Source: Parapontixanthobacter sp963736595 (lineage in GTDB: Bacteria; Pseudomonadota; Alphaproteobacteria; Sphingomonadales; Sphingomonadaceae). From it: a stretch of 64,000 bases of DNA. The notes below the pieces were generated by a model, which saw only the letters and a list, made by a program, of their open reading frames with translations, was not told the origin of the DNA and made no database searches. The DNA lies in the NCBI GenBank assembly GCA_963736595.1, contig CAVTPG010000007.1, positions 1 to 64,000 on the forward strand, given 5' to 3'. Positions 1 through 9,482 of this stretch are shown here, piece after piece. How positions within the stretch are numbered: the first letter of the stretch is position 1; each line of letters starts with the position of its first letter. The position numbers were made by a program, and so were the translations under genes.

Positions 1-114
1 ATTCCAGTAATTCGGCACAACTGCAGCAATTCCGCCGAAAAGCAGCGCAAACCACAGGCTAAGCGCCTGCGTAAAGCCGCGATGGGCAATCAAGGATGCA
101 CTGCTATTGGTCAT
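1..114 (-). CDS. N-terminus of unidentified membrane protein (partial)
   Basis: An open frame starts at an ATG (114) and reads leftward off the window edge. Only 38 residues are visible. After about 18 mostly polar residues comes a hydrophobic stretch (LWFALLFGGIAAVV) that looks like the first membrane segment or a signal anchor. No family can be assigned from so little sequence. It is divergent from the hydratase gene that starts at 347, so the gap between them probably holds promoters for both. Confidence 0.4.
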   Translation of the reverse strand, partial: MTNSSASLIAHRGFTQALSLWFALLFGGIAAVVPNYWN

Positions 115-346
115 TAAATCCGTTCCGCTAACCTTACTCGTTAGTCTGCCATCGTGCTTAGCAGATTAAGGTAAACCTTATCATAACCGTTCTTGCGCGC
201 CCGCAATCCTTCCGCGATTTGCCCGCAATTATAGCGCGTCCCGCCATGCCGTAAGGTCGGCGCGCATGGCATTGCACTTGCGCCGCAGTTCCGCCATTAC
301 CTTGGTCCATAAGGCGCAGACCGCGCCAACGCATCAAGGAGCTTTT

Positions 347-797
347 ATGACGCCTCAGGATATTGCAGAAAAAACCGGCGAAACCATCGGGACATCCCAG
401 TGGGTGGAAATGAGCCAGGAGCGCATCAACCAGTTTGCCGATGCGACCGGCGACCATCAGTTCATTCATATCGACGAAGAAAAAGCCAAGATGACGCCGT
501 TTCGGCGGCACGATTGCGCACGGCTTTTTGACGCTGTCGATGATCCCGCATTTGACGGCCGAAAGCGATGCACCGCGTCCCGAAGGCATTAAGATGGCGG
601 TGAATTACGGCGGCAACAAAACCCGCTTTATCTCGCCTGTTCGCAGCGGTAAGAAAATCCGCTCGCATATGAAACTGCTGGAAATGGCGGAGAAACGCCC
701 CGGTCAGTGGCAGCAGACACTGGAAATCACCATCGAGATCGAAGGCGAGGAAAAGCCCGCACTGATCTGTGAATGGATCACGATGTATTTCGTGTAA
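347..797 (+). CDS. MaoC-like (R)-enoyl-CoA hydratase family protein (frameshifted)
   Basis: Hot-dog-fold hydratase of the MaoC/NodN type. The first frame gives FADATGDHQFIHIDEEKA, with the Asp and His expected at the hydratase active site. The second frame continues HLTAESDAPRPEG and ends ITMYFV at 797. The two frames join if one T is removed from the TTT at 500-502, giving FGGTIAHGFLTLSMIP, the classic MaoC sequence. The repaired protein is 149 residues, normal for the family. The start is supported by AAGGAG at 336-341, five bases before the ATG. The next gene is a thiolase 72 bases downstream, so a role in acyl-CoA metabolism is likely. The indel is probably a sequence error. Confidence 0.8.
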
Positions 798-869
798 AAC
801 TTAACTCTGAAACAATCTAGCAACCCGCCGCGGCCTCGTGATCCCGGCGCGAACAAAAGGTATTGAACT

Positions 870-2048
870 ATGCGTGATGCAGTCATCGTTTCCACCGCCC
901 GCACCGGAATGGGCAAAGCCTATAAGGGCGCTTTCAATTCGACCCCCGGCGCGACACTGGGCGCGTATTCGCTGAAGCCCGCGATGGAGAAAGCCGGGAT
1001 CGATCCGGGCGAAGTGGACGATGTGCTGTGGGGTGCAGCTTTGCAGCAGGGCGCGCAGGCGGGCAATCTGGGCCGTCAGGTGGCCTTGCGCGCGGGCTGC
1101 CCGATCGGCGTGTCCGGCATGACCATCGACCGGCAATGTTCCTCCGGCCTGATGACGATCGCGACTGCGGCAAAGCAAGTCATCGTCGACAATATGGACA
1201 TCGTTGCGGCTGGCGGTCAGGAATCGGTTAGCCTCGTGCAGACGCCGGAAATGCGCGTTATGCCCGATCCCGAATTGATGAAGATGCACGGCGCGATTTA
1301 TATGCCGATGCTGCAAACCGCCGAAACCGTGGCTCAGCGTTATGGCATCAGCCGCGAAGATCAGGACGAATATGCGCTGCAATCGCAGCAGCGCACCGCC
1401 GCCGCTCAGGAAGCGGGCAAGTTCGATAACGAAATCGTGTCGGTTTCAACCACCCACAAGGTGAAGAACAAGGAAACCGGCGAGATCACCGATGAAGACG
1501 TGACGATTGCGAAGGATGAGGGCAATCGCCCTTCGACGACGCTGGAAGGTCTGTCCTCGCTGCAACCCGTGCTTGGTCCCGATACGACGATCACGGCAGG
1601 CAATGCCTCGCAGCTTTCCGATGGGTCGAGCGCCTGCGTTATCATGGAAGCCAAGGTCGCGGAACAGCGCGGATTACAGCCTCTGGGCCGCTATATCGGC
1701 ATGGCGGTTGCCGGAACCGAGCCTGACGAAATGGGCATTGGTCCGATCTTTGCGATCCCCAAACTGCTCGAACGCTTCGGCAAGAGCGTGGACGACATTG
1801 ATCTGTGGGAGCTGAACGAAGCCTTCGCCGTGCAAGTCCTGTATTGCCGCGACAAGCTGGGCATCGACAATGACAAGCTGAACGTCAATGGCGGCTCGAT
1901 CTCGATCGGCCACCCATACGGTATGACCGGCGCACGTTGCACCGGCCACGCCTTGCTCGAAGGACAGCGTCGCGGTGCGAAATATGCGGTTGTGACCATG
2001 TGCGTTGGCGGCGGCATGGGCGCAGCGGGTCTGTTCGAGATCTTCTGA
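870..2048 (+). CDS. Acetyl-CoA acetyltransferase family thiolase
   Basis: Thiolase of 392 residues, full length for the family. It carries the nucleophilic Cys90 in DRQCSSGL, the active-site His348 in SIGHPYGMTGAR, and the second catalytic Cys378 in CVGGGMGAAG. Thiolases cleave 3-ketoacyl-CoA or condense acetyl-CoA. Sequence alone does not fix chain-length or direction. It follows the MaoC-like gene and its stop overlaps the start of the DUF5996 gene by one base, so all three may be cotranscribed. A purine-rich AAAAGG lies nine bases before the ATG. Confidence 0.9.
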   Translation: MRDAVIVSTARTGMGKAYKGAFNSTPGATLGAYSLKPAMEKAGIDPGEVDDVLWGAALQQGAQAGNLGRQVALRAGCPIGVSGMTIDRQCSSGLMTIATAAKQVIVDNMDIVAAGGQESVSLVQTPEMRVMPDPELMKMHGAIYMPMLQTAETVAQRYGISREDQDEYALQSQQRTAAAQEAGKFDNEIVSVSTTHKVKNKETGEITDEDVTIAKDEGNRPSTTLEGLSSLQPVLGPDTTITAGNASQLSDGSSACVIMEAKVAEQRGLQPLGRYIGMAVAGTEPDEMGIGPIFAIPKLLERFGKSVDDIDLWELNEAFAVQVLYCRDKLGIDNDKLNVNGGSISIGHPYGMTGARCTGHALLEGQRRGAKYAVVTMCVGGGMGAAGLFEIF

Positions 2049-3007
2049 TGCCATCAGGGGCGCGGCGTTGGCCGCAACTCGACTATCGCGCGGACAAAGC
2101 GGTCATCGAAACGATGCACGCTTATCTGCAAGTGGTCGGGAAACTGCCGACGCGCGCTCTCCCCTGGCGCAACCATAGCTGGCACGTTGCCCTGCTGCCT
2201 GTACCGCGCGGTTTCCGAACCTATCCGGTGGTCGCGGGCGAAGTCGAGGCGGAGCTGCTGTTCGATTGCATCGACAGCGTAGTGAGGCTGGAAACATCGT
2301 CCGGCTTTGCGGATAGTTTTGCCATTAGCGGGCAAAGCGTGGCGGCGTTTCTGGCAGAATTGCAAACGCTGCTTAAATCAGGCGGGATTGCCGTTTCGGT
2401 CGATGGCGCACCGAATGAAGTCGAGGATGCTGTTCCGTTCGCCGAGGATAGCGCCAAGCGTGAATGGGATCACGACACCGCGCGCCGCTGTCACGCGGCC
2501 ATGCTCAGCGTCAATCGCGTGTTCGAGCGGTTCCGCAGCGGCTTCGTCGGCAAATCCAGCCCCTCGCACTTGTTCTGGGGCAGTTTCGATCTGGCCGTCT
2601 CGCGCTTTAGCGGTCGCACGGCGCCCTTGCACCCCGGCGGTTTTCCCAATTTGCCTGACGAAGTGACGCGCGAGGCCTATAGCCACGAAGTTGCCAGCGC
2701 AGGCTTCTGGCTTGGCGGCGGCGGCGTGGATGAAGCAGCGTTTTACGCTTACGGTTATCCAACGCCCGATGGCCTGAAAGATGCGCCGGTCAAGCCCGAA
2801 CAGACTTATTGGCACGAAGAACTGGGCGAATTTGTGCTGCCTTATAAGGACGTGCAGACAGCGGACGATCCCGACGCGGTGCTGATGGCGTTTCTGCACT
2901 CGACTTATGAGGCAGTTGCCGAGAAAGGCGGGTGGGATCGCGCGACACTGGAAATCCCGGTTGGTGCATTCGGTGAGCCCTATGATGTGGCAGAGCGGCG
3001 CGACTAG
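2048..3007 (+). CDS. DUF5996 family protein
   Basis: Protein of 319 residues beginning at an ATG that shares one base with the thiolase stop codon (TGATG), which suggests translational coupling. An upstream in-frame extension to 1937 exists but would lie inside the thiolase gene. The N-terminal pattern (WPQLDY, then LQVVGKL, then a His-rich NHSWHVALLPVPRGF) and the later FSGRTAPLHPGG and GFWLGGGG segments match what I recall of DUF5996. No signal peptide or membrane segment is visible. Function is unknown; coupling to a thiolase gives only weak guidance. Confidence 0.7.
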   Translation: MPSGARRWPQLDYRADKAVIETMHAYLQVVGKLPTRALPWRNHSWHVALLPVPRGFRTYPVVAGEVEAELLFDCIDSVVRLETSSGFADSFAISGQSVAAFLAELQTLLKSGGIAVSVDGAPNEVEDAVPFAEDSAKREWDHDTARRCHAAMLSVNRVFERFRSGFVGKSSPSHLFWGSFDLAVSRFSGRTAPLHPGGFPNLPDEVTREAYSHEVASAGFWLGGGGVDEAAFYAYGYPTPDGLKDAPVKPEQTYWHEELGEFVLPYKDVQTADDPDAVLMAFLHSTYEAVAEKGGWDRATLEIPVGAFGEPYDVAERRD

Positions 3008-3074
3008 ATTTCAGAACGGCGGCTACGCGAACGCCGCATTTGCTAAAGCCGCGTCCAGCGCATAATCTCGCGGC

Positions 3075-3680
3075 ATGGGCATTATCGAACTGTTGGGCGT
3101 CGCCGGAAGCGTGAGTTTGCTATCGGGCTGGCGGCTGTATCTCACCATCGCGGCAACGGGCCTTGCCATGCGGCTGGGCGCAATTCCCTTGCCCGAGCAA
3201 TTGGCGAGCCTCGATGCGCTTGCCAATCCGTGGGTGATCGGCATTGCCGGTTTTGCCGCCGGAGCGGAATTTTTCGCCGACAAAGTGATGTGGCTCGATT
3301 CGATCTGGGACAGCGTCCACACACTTATCCGTCCCATTGGCGGGGCGCTGCTCACTATGGCCATCGTCGATCCGGGCGATCCTGTGTGGCAGGCGATCGT
3401 GTTTATTCTCGGCGGCGGTGGCGCGTTACTGGCGCATGGCGGGAAAGCAGGCGCCCGCGCGGTCGTGAATGCCAGCCCCGAGCCGGTCAGCAATGTGGCG
3501 GTGTCCACCATCGAGGATGTCGCGACTGCAGGGGCGCTCTACACCGTGTACGAATATCCGTATGCTGCGGGCGGCGTTGCGCTGGTGCTGCTTGGCATTG
3601 CAGTCGGCTTGCTGCTCACCGCGCGCCGCCTGATCCGCAAACTGTTTGGACGCGATCCGGCAGAGCCTGACGCGATCTGA
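3075..3680 (+). CDS. DUF4126 family integral membrane protein
   Basis: A hydrophobic 201-residue protein with several membrane segments: about residues 8-30, 55-75, 92-125 (including the Gly-rich IVFILGGGGALLAHGG) and 165-185. The pattern GWRLYLTIAATGL followed by ANPWVIGIAGFAAGAEFFADK is characteristic of the DUF4126 family of unknown function. The C-terminus is short, basic and then acidic. It runs convergently toward the PHA depolymerase gene, with only six bases between the two stop codons. Confidence 0.75.
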   Translation: MGIIELLGVAGSVSLLSGWRLYLTIAATGLAMRLGAIPLPEQLASLDALANPWVIGIAGFAAGAEFFADKVMWLDSIWDSVHTLIRPIGGALLTMAIVDPGDPVWQAIVFILGGGGALLAHGGKAGARAVVNASPEPVSNVAVSTIEDVATAGALYTVYEYPYAAGGVALVLLGIAVGLLLTARRLIRKLFGRDPAEPDAI

Positions 3681-3686
3681 ACCGCT

Positions 3687-4928
3687 TTACGCAGCGTGCT
3701 GGCGGAAGAACTTCTCCAGCACCGGAGCGACTTTTTCACGCCAGCGCGATCCGTTGAAAATGCCGTAATGCCCGGCCCCTTCGGCCAGGAAATACTGCTT
3801 TTTCTTGTCCGGCAGGCCAGTCGCCAGATCGAGTGCGGCTTTGGTCTGACCGATGCCGGAAATATCGTCCCGCTCGCCTTCGACCGTCAGAATGGCCGTG
3901 TCGGTAATCTTGCCAAGATCGATCAGCTCGCCGCGATGCATGAAGGTGCCTTTGGGCAAGGACTGCTTTTGAAACACTTCCTCGACCGTTTGAATATAGA
4001 ATTCCGCCGTCATGTCGCACACGCTGCGATATTCCTCGTAGAAATCCTTGGTCGCCTGCGCGCCTTCGTCATTGCCTTCGGTCAGGTGTTTGAACATCTC
4101 GTAATGGCTCAGCATATGATTGCCGAGGTTCATCGACATGAAGCCGGCAAGCTGCATGAAACCGGGATAAACGCGCCGCCCGTGGCCGCGATATTGCATC
4201 GGGACGGTGGCGATCACGTTCTGGCGGAACCAGCTTAACGGCCGCTCCATCGCCAGATCATTGACCGACGTCGGCGATTGCCGCGTGTCGATCGGGCCGC
4301 CCATCATGGTCAGCGTGTCGGGGCGCGCAGGATGATTTTGCGCGTTCATGAAGGCCGTTGCAGCGAGCGCGGGAACCGATGGCTGACAGACTGCGACCAT
4401 GTGGATGCCGCCGCTGCCTGTGCCATCTTCGCGAATGAAATCGAGGAAACCCATCAGGTATTCGATGTAATCATCAAGGTCGAACCGGCCCGCTTCGGAT
4501 GGGACGTGTTTGGCATCGTGCCAGTCGGTGACGTATAATTCGCTTGTTTCCGCCAACCGCTCGACCGTGCCGCGCAGCAGCGTTGCATAATGTCCGCTCA
4601 TCGGCGCGACCAGCAGCACGCGCGGGGCGTCTTTTGGCAAAGCGTCATGCGTAAAGCGCAGCAAATCGCCGAAATCGCGATTGACGACGATGCTTTCGGT
4701 GATTGGCTGTTCGGCGCCATCCACCATAACGGTGTCGATCCCGAATTCCGGTTTTCCGCGCGGTGCGGCTGCGTGAGCGAACACTTCCAGAGCCGAAGCC
4801 GAGGCAGGTCCAAGCCCGCTATACGCTAAAGGATTGGCAGGATTGGTCAGCATTTCCGCGCTGATCGAGGCCCATGCGCTCGCGCTGGTAAGCCAGGATT
4901 TCTGCATCTCATGTGCGTGATATAGCAA
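3687..4928 (-). CDS. phaZ: Intracellular polyhydroxyalkanoate depolymerase
   Basis: Cytoplasmic PHA/PHB depolymerase of 413 residues, which mobilises stored polyester granules to hydroxyacids. The nucleophile region reads VAVCQPSVPA with Cys181 in place of a serine lipase box, as known for the PhaZ1-type intracellular enzymes. The C-terminus has the ERDDISGIGQT and GAGHYGIFNG segments expected around the catalytic Asp and His. I chose the TTG start at 4928 because the resulting MLYHAHEMQ matches the conserved N-terminus of the family and is preceded by AGGAAAGGA. An ATG at 4907 is the alternative. A palindrome about 100 bases upstream may be its operator. The bdhA-like gene at 55063 would act downstream on the released 3-hydroxybutyrate. 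Confidence 0.9.
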   Translation of the reverse strand: MLYHAHEMQKSWLTSASAWASISAEMLTNPANPLAYSGLGPASASALEVFAHAAAPRGKPEFGIDTVMVDGAEQPITESIVVNRDFGDLLRFTHDALPKDAPRVLLVAPMSGHYATLLRGTVERLAETSELYVTDWHDAKHVPSEAGRFDLDDYIEYLMGFLDFIREDGTGSGGIHMVAVCQPSVPALAATAFMNAQNHPARPDTLTMMGGPIDTRQSPTSVNDLAMERPLSWFRQNVIATVPMQYRGHGRRVYPGFMQLAGFMSMNLGNHMLSHYEMFKHLTEGNDEGAQATKDFYEEYRSVCDMTAEFYIQTVEEVFQKQSLPKGTFMHRGELIDLGKITDTAILTVEGERDDISGIGQTKAALDLATGLPDKKKQYFLAEGAGHYGIFNGSRWREKVAPVLEKFFRQHAA

Positions 4929-5027
4929 GTTTTGGTCCTTTCCTGCGGCGACCGATTAAGCGACGTGACCACCATGAAAGCCGGTTTTTCCGGTCTTCTG
5001 ACGCCTCTCGTGCATCGAAACGCGCTC

Positions 5028-5042
5028 TTGTGCAATGCACAA
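5028..5042. promoter_or_regulatory. Perfect palindrome upstream of phaZ (candidate operator)
   Basis: TTGTGCA-A-TGCACAA has perfect 7-base arms around one base. It lies 100 bases upstream of the phaZ start and about 85 bases before the divergent ABC transporter gene. Palindromes built on TGCA-N-TGCA resemble, as far as I recall, sites bound by PhaR-type PHA regulators in alphaproteobacteria. The GTGCAATGC core recurs upstream of two other acyl-CoA gene sets in this window. The function is inferred; a 15-base palindrome of this kind can also occur by chance. Confidence 0.4.
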
Positions 5043-5126
5043 TGACACAGACGGTTTCAAATCGATACGGATTATAGCCTAAGTGTCACGGTGGATTTTG
5101 CCGCGCGAGGGGGCTAGGCGGATGCC

Positions 5127-7043
5127 ATGCAAGAACGCGCGCCAGATACAGCCGAATCGATGATAGATTCCCAAACCGCTGAGCAAATCGGCGCGGAGCA
5201 CGCGTCGGATGAGGCCGCGCCTGCTATCGGGCAGATCGACGATGCCAGCGCTGGGACGAATGACAGCGAAGACGAAGAGGCAGCCGCCAAGACCCGTTCG
5301 TTAAAACCGCTGCGCATGGTAGCGGCGGCGCTGGCGCAATATCCCTCGCAACTGGCGCTGGCCGCGATTGCGTTGCTGATTACGGCGGGCGCGACTTTGG
5401 CCATTCCGGCAGGTTTCAAGTTGATTATCGACCGGGGTTTTGCAGCGGGCGGCGATCCCGGCGATATCGGGCAATGGTTTCGTTATCTGCTGATGATCGT
5501 GGTCGTTTTGGCCGCAGGGACCGCCATGCGCTTTTACTATGTCAGCTGGCTGGGTGAGCGGGTGGTCGCCGATATTCGCCGCCGCGTACACAACAATCTG
5601 TTGCGGCTCGCCCCGGCGTTTTACGAAGAAAACAGCCCCAAAGAAATTTCCAGCCGGATGACATCGGATACGTCGCTGATCGAGCAAGTGGTCGGAACCA
5701 CCGTATCGGTCGCGTTGCGCAACACGCTGATGGCAATTGGCGGGACTGCGTATCTGTTCTGGCTCGCTCCGCAACTGACTTTGGGCTTAATGCTGGTCAT
5801 TCCATTGATCATCATTCCGATCACGATCTTCGGGCGCAGATTGCGCGCGATTTCCCGCACCAGCCAGGACCGCGTGGCCGATGTCGGCGCAATGGTGACC
5901 GAAGTCCTGTCTTCGATGAAAATCGTGCAGGCCTTCAATCAGGAGGGGCGCGAAACCGGGCGCTTTTCGGCCAAGGTCGAGCAGACATTCGATGTCGCCA
6001 AGAAGCGCATTTTGATCCGCGCGGCCATGACCTCGATCATCATCATGCTGGTATTCGGCTCGATCACGCTCTTGATGTGGCGCGGCGCGATCAATGTCGC
6101 GGAAGGCACCATCAGCGGCGGCACGATTGCGGCATTTGTGCTGACCGGCGGGCTGGTCGCAGGATCGTTCGGCGCACTGACCGAAGTGTATGGCGATTTG
6201 CTGCGCGGAGCGGGGGCGGCCAGCCGCTTGTCCGAATTGCTGCATGAAGAGCCGACCATTACCGCGCCGCAAAGGCCCGAAATTTTGCCCGATCCACCGC
6301 GTGGAAGCCTGTCGTTTCGCAATGTTACGTTCCGCTATCCCACCCGGCTGGAAACGGCGGCTTTGCAGGATTTCTCGCTGGAAGTGGAAGCCGGAGAGAC
6401 CGTCGCCATCGTCGGCCCCTCGGGCGCAGGCAAAAGCACGATCTTTCAACTGGCAGAGCGGTTCTACGATCCACAAGGCGGTACGGTGCGGCTGGATGGC
6501 GTGCCATTGACCAGCGCGGACCCGGCGGAAATCCGCAAGCGTATGGCGCTGGTCCCGCAAGACGGCGTGTTGTTCAGCGCCGATGCGCGCGACAATCTGC
6601 GCTATGGCAATTGGGAGGCAAGCGACGCGGACATCTGGGAAGCGGCTCGCGCGGCCAATGCCGAAGAGTTCCTGCGCGAATTGCCCGATGGCCTCGACAC
6701 GTTTTTGGGCGAAAGCGGGACGCGGCTGTCGGGGGGTCAACAACAACGCATTGCCATTGCGCGCGCGATCCTGCGCGATGCGCCGATCCTGCTGCTCGAT
6801 GAAGCGACCAGCGCATTGGATGCGCAAAGTGAACGGCTGGTGCAGGATGCGCTTGAACGATTGATGGTTGGACGCACGACGCTGGTCATTGCGCACCGGC
6901 TGGCAACAGTTAGGGCAGCGAATAGGATTGTCGTGCTGAAGAGCGGGCAGATCGTAGAGCAAGGCACGCACGCGGAGCTGACCCAAGCGGGCGGCTTGTA
7001 TTCCGAGCTGGCTGCGCTGCAATTCACGGACCGAGCAGCCTGA
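5127..7043 (+). CDS. ABC exporter, fused permease/ATPase (MsbA/multidrug type)
   Basis: A 638-residue half-transporter. An acidic, low-complexity N-terminus of about 55 residues precedes six predicted membrane segments (about 70-345). The nucleotide-binding domain has Walker A GPSGAGKST near residue 430, the signature LSGGQQQRIAIARA near 534, Walker B ILLLDEATSALD near 554 and the switch His in IAHRLATV. As a homodimer it would flip lipid or drug substrates across the inner membrane; the substrate cannot be told. It is divergent from phaZ and followed by a secreted metallopeptidase gene after about 140 bases. Confidence 0.9.
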   Translation: MQERAPDTAESMIDSQTAEQIGAEHASDEAAPAIGQIDDASAGTNDSEDEEAAAKTRSLKPLRMVAAALAQYPSQLALAAIALLITAGATLAIPAGFKLIIDRGFAAGGDPGDIGQWFRYLLMIVVVLAAGTAMRFYYVSWLGERVVADIRRRVHNNLLRLAPAFYEENSPKEISSRMTSDTSLIEQVVGTTVSVALRNTLMAIGGTAYLFWLAPQLTLGLMLVIPLIIIPITIFGRRLRAISRTSQDRVADVGAMVTEVLSSMKIVQAFNQEGRETGRFSAKVEQTFDVAKKRILIRAAMTSIIIMLVFGSITLLMWRGAINVAEGTISGGTIAAFVLTGGLVAGSFGALTEVYGDLLRGAGAASRLSELLHEEPTITAPQRPEILPDPPRGSLSFRNVTFRYPTRLETAALQDFSLEVEAGETVAIVGPSGAGKSTIFQLAERFYDPQGGTVRLDGVPLTSADPAEIRKRMALVPQDGVLFSADARDNLRYGNWEASDADIWEAARAANAEEFLRELPDGLDTFLGESGTRLSGGQQQRIAIARAILRDAPILLLDEATSALDAQSERLVQDALERLMVGRTTLVIAHRLATVRAANRIVVLKSGQIVEQGTHAELTQAGGLYSELAALQFTDRAA

Positions 7044-7185
7044 ACGCACGCCTGCGCTATTTTCGCCAATCGTGCAGAATCATTCAGCTTTTCGACAAGC
7101 GAACAACACTAACCGTTCAATGCATTCGCTTGCGCGCCGTGTTGCGCTATGCGGGCGGAGAAGTTTTGGAGAGGACTGTAATTTC

Positions 7186-9342
7186 ATGAACAAACGGATT
7201 TTAAGCGGCGCCGTCAGCGCCATTGCGCTGATATGCGCCAGCCCCGCATTGGCTGATGACCATGCGAGTGACAATGCAAGCGACACCGAAATGGCCGACG
7301 CTGCGGATGCAACGCCGACAATGGATTTCGGCACCTGGGGTGTCGATCTGACCATGCTGTCCGAGGATGTCGATCCCGGCGATGATTTCAACGCTTACAC
7401 AAACAGCAAGTGGATTGCCGCGAATGAAATTCCAGCGGACCGCCAGCGGTTCGGCGCATTCGATATGCTGCGCGAAGCAGCGACGCAGGATGTCAAAGCA
7501 CTGGTCGCCGATCTTGTAGCGTCGAACCCGCAGCCGGGCACGCAAGCGCGCCGCATCGTCGATGCTTACAATGCCTTCATGGATGTGGAGGCGATCGACG
7601 CCTCAGGCCTTGCTCCGGCACAGCCTTATCTCGGCAAAATTTACGGAGCTGCGAACCTTACCGAACTGGTCAAGCTGTTCGGCGAGCCGGGTTATCCCTC
7701 GCTCATTGCCGCGAATGTGTCAGTCGATGCGCGCAATCCGACCGAATACGCCGTATCCATCGGCTTTGATGGCATGGGCTTGCCCGATCGCGATTACTAC
7801 CTGGAGGATTCGGAAAACAATCTGAAAATCCGGGCGGCTTACATGGATTATCTGACGACCCTGCTCGATGCGGGTGGATATGCCGATGCGCGCGGTGCGG
7901 CTGAAGCTGTCTATGCGTTCGAAACCAAAGTGGCTCAATTGGAATGGGCGCGGCAGATGCTGCGAATGCCGCAACTGACCTATAACGAGCTTACAGCGGA
8001 CGAACTGCGCGAGATGGCGGGAGATTTCCCGGCCACTGCGTTGCTCGAATCTTTCCAATTTACGGATCAGACTCGCTTTTTGGCAAGCCAGCTTCCTCCG
8101 ACGCCTGAGGAAATCGAGGAGCTGGAGCTTAGTTCTGAACAGCTTGCCATGATCGGCGGCGGTTTGCCCGCGATGATGGAATTGCTGACCGAAACGCCTC
8201 TGGCAACGCTGCAGGCCTATATGGCGAAAGGCTTCCTATCCTCATATGCTCCGGTCCTTTCGAGTGCATTGGACGAGGCAAATTTCGATTTTTACGGACG
8301 CACGATCAATGGGCAGGAAGAGCAGCAAGAGCGCTGGAAACGAGCCATTAGCGGCGTCGAAGGTGCTCTGGGCGAACAGCTTGGCGCGCTTTATGTCGAA
8401 CGCTATTTCCCAGCGACCAGCAAGACCCGGATGGATGAGTTGGTAGGCAATCTGTCGCGCTCGATGAGCATGGCGCTTGATGACAATGGCTGGATGACGC
8501 CGGAAACCATTGCCGAGGCGCGCTCCAAGCTAAACGGTTTCGTGCCGATGGTCGGCCATCCCGACGAGTTTAAAACCTATGACGGGTTGGAAATTTCGGA
8601 CGATCCGCTTGCCAACCGCATGAACGCGACACGCTGGTTTACTGACGATAGGCGTGCCCGGCTCGGCACGAAAGTCGATCCCACCGAGTGGGGTATGTTC
8701 CCGCAAACGGTCAACGCTTACTACTCGCCGCTGACCAACCGGATCGTATTTCCGGCAGCGATTTTGCAGCCGCCCTTTTTCAATGCCGAAGCCGACCCGG
8801 CAGTAAATTATGGCGGGATCGGTGCAGTAATTGGTCACGAAATCGGTCATGGTTACGACGATCAGGGGTCGCAATTTGATGCCACAGGCACTTTGCGCAA
8901 CTGGTGGCAGGATACTGATCGCGCCGGATTTGAAGGCTTTACCGGCAAGATGGGCAAGTTGATTGAATCCTATTGCCCGGTCGATAGCGCCGAGGGGCCG
9001 GTCTGCTTGCGAGCAGGGCAGTCGATGGGCGAAACACTGGGCGATGTCGTCGGTCTGCAAATGGCGTATCGCGCTTACCGGTTATCGCTTGATGGGCAAG
9101 AAGCTCCTGTGATTGACGGCTTGACCGGGGATCAGCGGTTTTTCCTCGGATTTGCGCAAATCTGGCGGTCGATGGAGCGTGAAGAGAGCCTGCGCAATCG
9201 CGTGATGACGGCCAATCACCCTCCTGGAGAATTTCGCCTGAACAATGCTGTGCGTCATCTCGATGCATGGTATGATGCGTTTAATGTGACGGCGGACGAT
9301 GGTTTGTATCTGCCACCTGAAGAGCGGATCTCCATCTGGTAG
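7186..9342 (+). CDS. M13 family (neprilysin-like) zinc metallopeptidase
   Basis: A 718-residue secreted endopeptidase. The start at 7186 follows a GGAGAGGA ribosome site and gives a clean signal peptide (MNKRILSGAVSAIALICASPALA); an in-frame extension to 7072 has no such support. An acidic linker leads to the M13 N-terminal domain (DPGDDFNAYTNSKWI). The catalytic domain has HEIGH at 551-555 and GETLGD with Glu616 and Asp620, supplying the zinc ligands and the catalytic Glu. The usual C-terminal tryptophan is present (RISIW). Probably periplasmic, degrading peptides. Confidence 0.93.
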   Translation: MNKRILSGAVSAIALICASPALADDHASDNASDTEMADAADATPTMDFGTWGVDLTMLSEDVDPGDDFNAYTNSKWIAANEIPADRQRFGAFDMLREAATQDVKALVADLVASNPQPGTQARRIVDAYNAFMDVEAIDASGLAPAQPYLGKIYGAANLTELVKLFGEPGYPSLIAANVSVDARNPTEYAVSIGFDGMGLPDRDYYLEDSENNLKIRAAYMDYLTTLLDAGGYADARGAAEAVYAFETKVAQLEWARQMLRMPQLTYNELTADELREMAGDFPATALLESFQFTDQTRFLASQLPPTPEEIEELELSSEQLAMIGGGLPAMMELLTETPLATLQAYMAKGFLSSYAPVLSSALDEANFDFYGRTINGQEEQQERWKRAISGVEGALGEQLGALYVERYFPATSKTRMDELVGNLSRSMSMALDDNGWMTPETIAEARSKLNGFVPMVGHPDEFKTYDGLEISDDPLANRMNATRWFTDDRRARLGTKVDPTEWGMFPQTVNAYYSPLTNRIVFPAAILQPPFFNAEADPAVNYGGIGAVIGHEIGHGYDDQGSQFDATGTLRNWWQDTDRAGFEGFTGKMGKLIESYCPVDSAEGPVCLRAGQSMGETLGDVVGLQMAYRAYRLSLDGQEAPVIDGLTGDQRFFLGFAQIWRSMEREESLRNRVMTANHPPGEFRLNNAVRHLDAWYDAFNVTADDGLYLPPEERISIW

Positions 9343-9358
9343 ATTTTCGAATTACTAA

Positions 9359-9395
9359 GTGGCCCGCTTGCTTTGAACCGGCGGCGGGCCGCTTT
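9359..9395 (+). terminator. GC-rich hairpin after the M13 peptidase gene
   Basis: GTGGCCCGC (9359-9367) can pair with GCGGGCCGC (9384-9392) with one wobble pair, and is followed by TTT. The T-run is short, so this is a modest intrinsic-terminator candidate. It fits the end of the peptidase transcript and separates it from uppP. Confidence 0.45.
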
Positions 9396-9482
9396 ACAAC
9401 ACGCTGCTGCGGCTTTGTCTTTTGCAAAGCGAATGCAAACAAGCGTTGACTGTTTGGCGTGCACACGCTTGAGCGCTGGACC

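Noticed and set aside
167..180. Palindrome TAAGGT-AA-ACCTTA between the partial gene and the hydratase
   Set aside because: Six-base arms with a two-base spacer are expected many times per 64 kb by chance, and no regulator or second copy supports it.
5787..7049. Long antisense frame (420 codons) opposite the ABC exporter, and similar ones at 14066-15178, 23151-24413, 27202-28413, 28911-30245 and 56648-57859
   Set aside because: All lie opposite well-identified genes, have His/Arg/Gln-rich compositions typical of reverse-complement reading of GC-rich codons, and show no recognisable motifs.
9446..9474. TTGACT -35-like box upstream of uppP
   Set aside because: No acceptable -10 box at the right spacing, and the start codon would be only nine bases beyond it.
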